From the NCBI RefSeq assembly GCF_037969875.1, contig NZ_CP150218.1, positions 3,720,001 to 3,784,000 of the forward strand: a DNA stretch of 64,000 nucleotides. Direction: 5' to 3'. Position numbers and translations under genes: made by a program. Positions 60,150 through 64,000 of the stretch are shown here, in pieces (positions within the stretch are counted from its first letter, which is position 1; each line of letters starts with the position of its first letter). A model generated the notes under the pieces. The model was not told where the DNA came from and ran no database searches. It saw only the letters and a program-made list of their open reading frames with translations. The stretch comes from Paenibacillus sp. FSL R7-0337 (GTDB lineage Bacteria > Bacillota > Bacilli > Paenibacillales > Paenibacillaceae).

Positions 60150-60181
60150 TTCCTGAAACAGTTCCTGAACCGGTTCCCGAA
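60150..60181. repeat. Three 12-bp phased repeats in the operon leader
   Basis: TTCCTGAA at 60150, TTCCTGAA at 60162 and TTCCCGAA at 60174 are spaced exactly 12 bp apart (unit TTCCTGAAMCRG). They sit between the cre-like site and the LacI-type palindrome. Confidence 0.55.
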
Positions 60182-60214
60182 ACGATTCGCTCACATTCCT
60201 GTAACCCGCCATTC

Positions 60215-60228
60215 TGAAAAGCTTTTCA
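60215..60228. promoter_or_regulatory. LacI-type operator, alpha-glucoside operon
   Basis: TGAAAAGCTTTTCA is a perfect 14-bp palindrome in the gap between the LacI gene and the SBP gene. The same core GAAAAGCTTTTC recurs in front of the LacI gene at 61375-61386. Confidence 0.6.
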
Positions 60229-60293
60229 AAATAGTCCGAAGAAACCGTGCTGCCCTGTCAGGCAGCCGTGCTTCAGCCCGCCGGAACTACGTC

Positions 60294-61298
60294 TCATTTC
60301 TCACGCGAGGATTCTCTTACGATTAGCTTATGTTCCATCTTCTCTTTCATGACAGCCACCTCGCCTGTGGTCAACAATTCATGCAGCTTCTCTGCCGCCC
60401 GGTATCCCAGCTGATAGATAGGTTGTGCGATTGTTGTCAGCTTCGGAATGAACATCCCCGACATCCGCAGATTATCGAAGCCGATGACCGACACTTGACC
60501 GGGAACCAGAATATTGCGGTCCTTTAAGTAAGAGATCGTTCCCATGGCGAACTCATCCGCTACACAGAATACAGCGGTTAGCTCCGGATATTCAGTGAAC
60601 AGCTCGTGCGTAGCCTGATAGGCCTGCTCAAAGCGGTGGTTGGCGTACTTGATTTTGCCGATATTACGCTCCAGCCCCGATTCGCTCAAGGCTCTCACGA
60701 ACCCCGCCATCCGCGGTGGCCCGGACACCGAATTATCATGATTGAAGCCGATCATCCCGATCTCCCGGTGCCCCAGCTCAATCAGGAATTTAACAGCATC
60801 ATACGCCGCCTTCTCGTCATCCACCTCCACTGACGCTACCTCATACTCATCGGAATGGGAGGAGACCAGCACGAATGGAATTCTGCAGTCCACCAGCTTC
60901 TCATAATACTCAGGGTGCAGAATATCACTGGCGAACACAACACCATCCACCTGCTTCTCATGAAAAGTATCCATATAGGACAATGTCCGCTCCTTGTCAC
61001 GGTCTGTATTGCAAATCATCAGACTGTAACCGAGCTTAATGCAGGCATCCTGCATTCCCCGGATCACCCCTGCGAAATACAGGTTCTCAATATCGGGAAT
61101 GAGCAGCCCGAGGGTGAAAGACTTCCTGTAAATTAGCCCCCGTGCGAATGCATTAGGCTGATACTTGAGCGCTTCTATCGCTTCAATGACCCGGCTTCGC
61201 TTGCTCTCCACTACCGTATCCGGCGCATTCATTACACGGGACACGGTACTGATGGATACTCCGGCCATCTTGGCGACATCTCTGATAGTTGGCTTCAT
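60294..61298 (-). CDS. LacI-family regulator of the alpha-glucoside operon
   Basis: A 334-residue repressor with HTH PTIRDVAKMAGVSISTVSRVMNAPDTVVESKRSRVIEAI, hinge FARGLIYRKSF and a periplasmic-binding-like effector domain (LGLLIPDIENLYFAGVIRGMQDACIKLGYSLMICNTD, DGVVFASDIL, VDDEKAAYDAVKFLIELGHREIGMIGFNHD, VIGFDNLRMSGMFIPKLTTI). It precedes the transport operon on the same strand. Matching palindromes upstream of itself and of the SBP gene make autoregulation and local control likely. The inducer is probably a glucoside or its product. Confidence 0.9.
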   Translation of the reverse strand: MKPTIRDVAKMAGVSISTVSRVMNAPDTVVESKRSRVIEAIEALKYQPNAFARGLIYRKSFTLGLLIPDIENLYFAGVIRGMQDACIKLGYSLMICNTDRDKERTLSYMDTFHEKQVDGVVFASDILHPEYYEKLVDCRIPFVLVSSHSDEYEVASVEVDDEKAAYDAVKFLIELGHREIGMIGFNHDNSVSGPPRMAGFVRALSESGLERNIGKIKYANHRFEQAYQATHELFTEYPELTAVFCVADEFAMGTISYLKDRNILVPGQVSVIGFDNLRMSGMFIPKLTTIAQPIYQLGYRAAEKLHELLTTGEVAVMKEKMEHKLIVRESSREK

Positions 61299-61374
61299 AG
61301 TCTGACTTCCTTCTTATTCTTTTTGCCCGAAACGTGTGCCCTCCTTATCAGGATTGGCCTAGCCGCTTAAGTTA

Positions 61375-61386
61375 GAAAAGCTTTTC
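61375..61386. promoter_or_regulatory. LacI-type operator in front of the LacI-family gene
   Basis: GAAAAGCTTTTC, a perfect 12-bp palindrome followed by AAAGCG, 77 bp upstream of the regulator's start. It repeats the core of the site at 60215-60228. Confidence 0.6.
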
Positions 61387-61466
61387 AAAGCGATTATAGC
61401 AAGGCTCCCTTAAATTGGCAAGCAAATTGTTATGCGCTTACATTTTGTGCTTTTCGCCCTTCAAAT

Positions 61467-61483
61467 CCCCCCCCCCCCCCCCC
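61467..61483 (+). repeat. Homopolymer tract of 17 C
   Basis: An uninterrupted run of 17 C between the divergent LacI and luciferase-like genes, 123 bp before the latter's start. Long mononucleotide runs mispair during replication and are also error-prone in sequencing, so the true length may vary. Confidence 0.85.
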
Positions 61484-61606
61484 GTCATGCCGCTTACTTA
61501 AAGTGTGTAAATTATATTATTTCATGTTATAATTGGCGGGTATATTGATTCATGGCTGCAAATAATGCTACTGATGCTGTAGGCATCTACTATAGGAGGG
61601 ATTCAT

Positions 61607-62617
61607 GTGAAGCAATTGCACGATATACCATTCTCCGTACTGGATTTAGCCCCTATCCGGGAGGGCGGAACGGCGGCGGATTCTTTTCATAACACCCTTG
61701 ATTTGGCCCGTCATGCTGAGAAATGGGGGTATAACCGTTATTGGCTGGCAGAGCATCATAATATGACCGGCATTGCCAGCTCCGCTACCTCCGTTGTTAT
61801 CGGACATGTGGCGGCTGGAACTAACACCATCCGCGTTGGTTCAGGCGGCATCATGCTCTCCAACCATGCACCACTGGTGATTGCCGAGCAATTCGGCACA
61901 CTGGAGTCCCTGTATCCGGGACGGATTGATCTGGGTCTGGGCAGAGCCCCCGGCTCCGACCAGGCAGCCGCCAGAGCACTGCGCCGCAGCCTCGGCAGCG
62001 ATGGCAGTGAATTCCCCGAGCAGCTTAGCGAGTTGCGGGCGTATTTCGACCCCGAAGGATCAGGCTCCCGTCCGGCCGGTGTCCGTGCCGTGCCCGGTGA
62101 AGGACTGAACATTCCGATCTGGCTGCTTGGCTCCAGCGGCTTCAGCGCCCAGCTTGCGGGCCAGCTGGGTCTGCCTTTTGCTTTTGCCAGCCACTTTGCA
62201 CCGGATTATCTGCTGCCGGCACTGAATCTGTACCGCACCAGCTTCAAGCCTTCAGCTGTACTGGGCAAGCCTTATGTTATGGTGGGCTTGGGAATTACAG
62301 CAGCGGATACGGCAGAGGAAGCGCGCAGACTTGCCACTTCCCAGCAGCAGCAATTCCTGAACATAATCCGTGGCCGCACCGGTAAGCTCCAGCCGCCTGT
62401 AGACAGTCTGGACGGAATCTGGACCTCCCAGGAGAAAGCACTGCTCCTGAGCAAACAACAATATTCCATCGCCGGCGACCAGGCCCTGATTAAGGAACGA
62501 CTGCTGCAGATTCAGGAAGAGACGGATGCGGATGAGTGGATTATCGCCTCACAGATCTATGACCACTCTGCACGCTTGCACTCATATGAGCTTGTGGCCG
62601 ACCTGTTGAAGAAGTAA
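61607..62617 (+). CDS. LLM-class flavin-dependent oxidoreductase (luciferase-like)
   Basis: A 336-residue TIM-barrel flavoprotein-type oxidoreductase. It has [80 protein letters not shown] and [13 protein letters not shown], all typical of the YceB/YhbW group. The start is GTG at 61607, 8 bases after AGGAGG. Substrate unknown. It stands alone; the upstream gap contains the 17-C tract and a TATGCGCTTACA element (61432-61443). Confidence 0.9.
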   Translation: MKQLHDIPFSVLDLAPIREGGTAADSFHNTLDLARHAEKWGYNRYWLAEHHNMTGIASSATSVVIGHVAAGTNTIRVGSGGIMLSNHAPLVIAEQFGTLESLYPGRIDLGLGRAPGSDQAAARALRRSLGSDGSEFPEQLSELRAYFDPEGSGSRPAGVRAVPGEGLNIPIWLLGSSGFSAQLAGQLGLPFAFASHFAPDYLLPALNLYRTSFKPSAVLGKPYVMVGLGITAADTAEEARRLATSQQQQFLNIIRGRTGKLQPPVDSLDGIWTSQEKALLLSKQQYSIAGDQALIKERLLQIQEETDADEWIIASQIYDHSARLHSYELVADLLKK

Positions 62618-62641
62618 TAAGTGGGTAGTATTGCTTAATTG

Positions 62642-62820
62642 TAATTTGTACAACTAAATCGCCTGATATGCCGCCAAATTACCGTTTAGCTGTATTTCGT
62701 GCAATTAAACAGCCTCTATAACTTGATTTTCGCCCATCCGGGCAAATTTAGTTGTACAGACTACAGTTAGGAGGGCAAAGCCTTCTGTTTCAGTGTTTTT
62801 AGTTGCACGGAATACACTTA
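62642..62820. repeat. Degenerate direct/inverted repeats, one pair 51 bp apart
   Basis: TTTAGTTGTACAGACTACAG (62747) and TTTAGTTGCACGGAATACAC (62798) are exactly 51 bp apart. A related unit TTTAGCTGTATTTCGTGCAA lies at 62685, off-phase, and an inverted copy (TTTGTACAACTAAAT) is at 62645-62659. Confidence 0.6.
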
Positions 62821-63103
62821 TCCCTCCTTTCCGCTACGAAGGCAGCTTGATGCTTGGCCGCATTTATGGAATGAAATCACTTGTTTTATTCTGATGGTCT
62901 ACTAATCTGATTACTGGCCAGTCTATATATTTAGCCCATTTAACTACCTGTGGAGAACTCCGTTGGGGTAGCTAAGTGGGCTATTTTAGCATTGCAGCAA
63001 AAAACAAAAGTGTTCGGTGCGGAAATTATTGAGCCGAACCTCCCTAGCCTTATTCGTTCTTTATAAAATACAAAAATCATTAATATACGTAGAAATAACG
63101 AGT

Positions 63104-63236
63104 TAAACGCAGTAAACGCCAAATAAACGTCATTAATTTATAGTAAACAGCCGAATTCGTTTACTTAAAGGATCTTTTCCCGTTTTTCTTTATGCCCATT
63201 TAAGATTATACTGTAATTATTATTCGTTATAACGAA
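63104..63236. promoter_or_regulatory. TAAACG motifs and palindromes upstream of the surface-protein gene
   Basis: TAAACG occurs at 63104, 63113 and 63124. AGTAAAC (63142-63148) and GTTTACT (63159-63165) are inverted copies. TTCGTTATAACGAA (63223-63236) is a perfect 14-bp palindrome. Together they look like binding sites, but the protein is unknown and the AT-rich background raises the chance level. Confidence 0.4.
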
Positions 63237-63401
63237 CGACAACGCATTCTTACCATTCAGGCTTGTTCATCGCACATTCAGGCTCATCCAGGCCGGTTAA
63301 TGCTTGTTCTGATTTATACTATCGTTTTAATATGTAGTAGTTCTTCAAGAAACCACTTTATTCGACAAACTATGATTTAGAAACGCGAACCGGGGCGGAT
63401 T

Positions 63402-63429
63402 GTGGCTGGTGGCTGGTGGCTGGTGGCTG
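63402..63429 (+). repeat. Four exact copies of heptamer GTGGCTG
   Basis: GTGGCTG is repeated four times without change, ending 31 bp before the GTG start of the surface-protein gene and just upstream of its ribosome site. Confidence 0.85.
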
Positions 63430-63460
63430 CCGAAGGTCAGCACAGAAAGGGGCGGGGAGA

Positions 63461-64000
63461 GTGAAGAAGAGACATACATCCATAATTGGCGCGTATATTT
63501 TGGCCGTTCTGGCAGGTGTGATCTGGCATGCCGGAGGGGTCAGCGCTGAGGATACGATCAAGCTCACCGTCAATTCGCATACGACCAGTACGGCAACTAT
63601 GAACAACATGCAGCCGGGAGATACGATGGCTTCGGATTATAAGATTATCAATGACGGAAATGACCCGTTTGATTATGCAGTTGCCTTCCAATTCCGCTCC
63701 GGGGACGTAGATCTATACAATATCCTGCAAATGACTCTGCAAAAAGAGGGAGTAATCCTCTATTCCGGGGTGATGAGCGAGGCCCCGGGGGTAGTGACCA
63801 TCGGCTCGCTTGCCGGAGGGGAAGAGGAAGCTATCGAAATGAAGGTGTTGTTCCCGCCGGAGGCAGGCAACGAGTTCCAGGAGAAGATGGTAAGTGTCGC
63901 CTTTGAATTCACAGCTACAGCGGAGCCTGCGCCGACAGCCGGGCCAACCCCCTCACCGCAACCGACGGCTGAGCCAGCAGCTTCAGCTACACCTTCACCC
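63461..64000 (+). CDS. TasA/camelysin-like surface protein, 3' end outside window
   Basis: 180 codons of an exported protein starting with GTG at 63461 behind GGGGAG. The signal peptide is MKKRHTSIIGAYILAVLAGV, with probable cleavage after GGVSA. The ~125-residue domain that follows (MNNMQPGDTMASDYKIINDG, DLYNILQMTLQKEGVILYSG, GSLAGGEEEAIEMKVLFPPEAGNEFQEKMVSVAFEFTATA) resembles the TasA/CalY (camelysin) fold. From residue ~160 a Pro/Thr/Ala-rich stalk begins, suggesting a wall anchor further on. SipW-type processing and matrix or fibre formation are inferences. Confidence 0.7.
   Translation, partial: MKKRHTSIIGAYILAVLAGVIWHAGGVSAEDTIKLTVNSHTTSTATMNNMQPGDTMASDYKIINDGNDPFDYAVAFQFRSGDVDLYNILQMTLQKEGVILYSGVMSEAPGVVTIGSLAGGEEEAIEMKVLFPPEAGNEFQEKMVSVAFEFTATAEPAPTAGPTPSPQPTAEPAASATPSP

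Larger units (their letters stand above)
62618..63460. other. 843-bp gap with repeats and possible regulatory sites
   Basis: No gene is recognised. It holds 51-bp-spaced repeat units at about 62.7 kb, an AT-rich stretch with TAAACG motifs and palindromes (63104-63236), and a heptamer repeat (63402-63429) next to the surface-protein gene. The 60-codon frame at 62940-63122 has no ribosome site. Confidence 0.5.

Overview
The window reads as chromosome of a Gram-positive, Paenibacillus-like bacterium. This is inferred from GC-rich codons with Firmicutes-type GGAGG ribosome binding sites, T-tailed terminators, an mprF gene, a complete Mhq quinone-resistance cluster, BioY with dedicated ECF subunits, futalosine-pathway menaquinone genes and many LacI/ABC sugar genes. 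No rRNA, tRNA, prophage or CRISPR was seen.

Layout. 1-5.3 kb: an NMT1/THI5-type ABC uptake operon followed by a partial methylmalonate-semialdehyde dehydrogenase, behind a GlnR/TnrA-type nitrogen box; pyrimidine or related nucleobase use is the best guess. 5.4-9.9 kb: a diguanylate cyclase, a DUF72 protein and a cytoplasmic alpha-amylase. 9.9-13.6 kb: a cluster of DnaA boxes, bioY, and a divergent ECF ATPase plus a fused EcfA-EcfT gene. 14-21 kb: a secreted protein of unknown function, MprF, an FlxA-like coiled coil and two exporters. 21.3-24 kb: mhqD-mhqO-mhqP and mhqR, with matching 18-bp operators. 24.1-28.4 kb: an AT-richer two-component system plus lantibiotic-immunity-like ABC transporter. 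28.6-31 kb: mqnB-mqnD and a methyltransferase. 31.3-33.7 kb: a mosaic HTH regulator with a large helical C-terminus, a GNAT-like gene and two small ORFs. 33.7-37.6 kb: potABCD. 37.8-42.4 kb: an FUSC-type membrane protein, a c-di-GMP riboswitch in front of a FapA/DUF342 gene, and an aldo/keto reductase. 42.5-46.4 kb: hybrid cluster protein, a divergent Crp/Fnr regulator and an aldehyde dehydrogenase. 46.6-53 kb: a small membrane protein, a GGDEF-EAL protein, a LacI regulator, a PH-domain protein, and a collapsed group II intron. 53-61.3 kb: a disaccharide phosphorylase/phosphoglucomutase fusion with its ABC importer and LacI regulator. 61.6-64 kb: a luciferase-like oxidoreductase and the start of a TasA-like surface protein.

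Two themes run through the window. Cyclic di-GMP appears three times: a synthase, a dual-domain synthase/phosphodiesterase, and a riboswitch-controlled DUF342 gene. The long intergenic gaps also carry repeats that no gene explains. One is a palindromic dispersed element (five copies or fragments). The other is a set of degenerate repeats which, at four separate loci with unrelated unit sequences, share a 51-bp period. The second is the least explained signal here and the one most worth following up.

Limits: everything was read by eye. Family calls rest on motifs and remembered family features, not database searches. GC statements are estimates.
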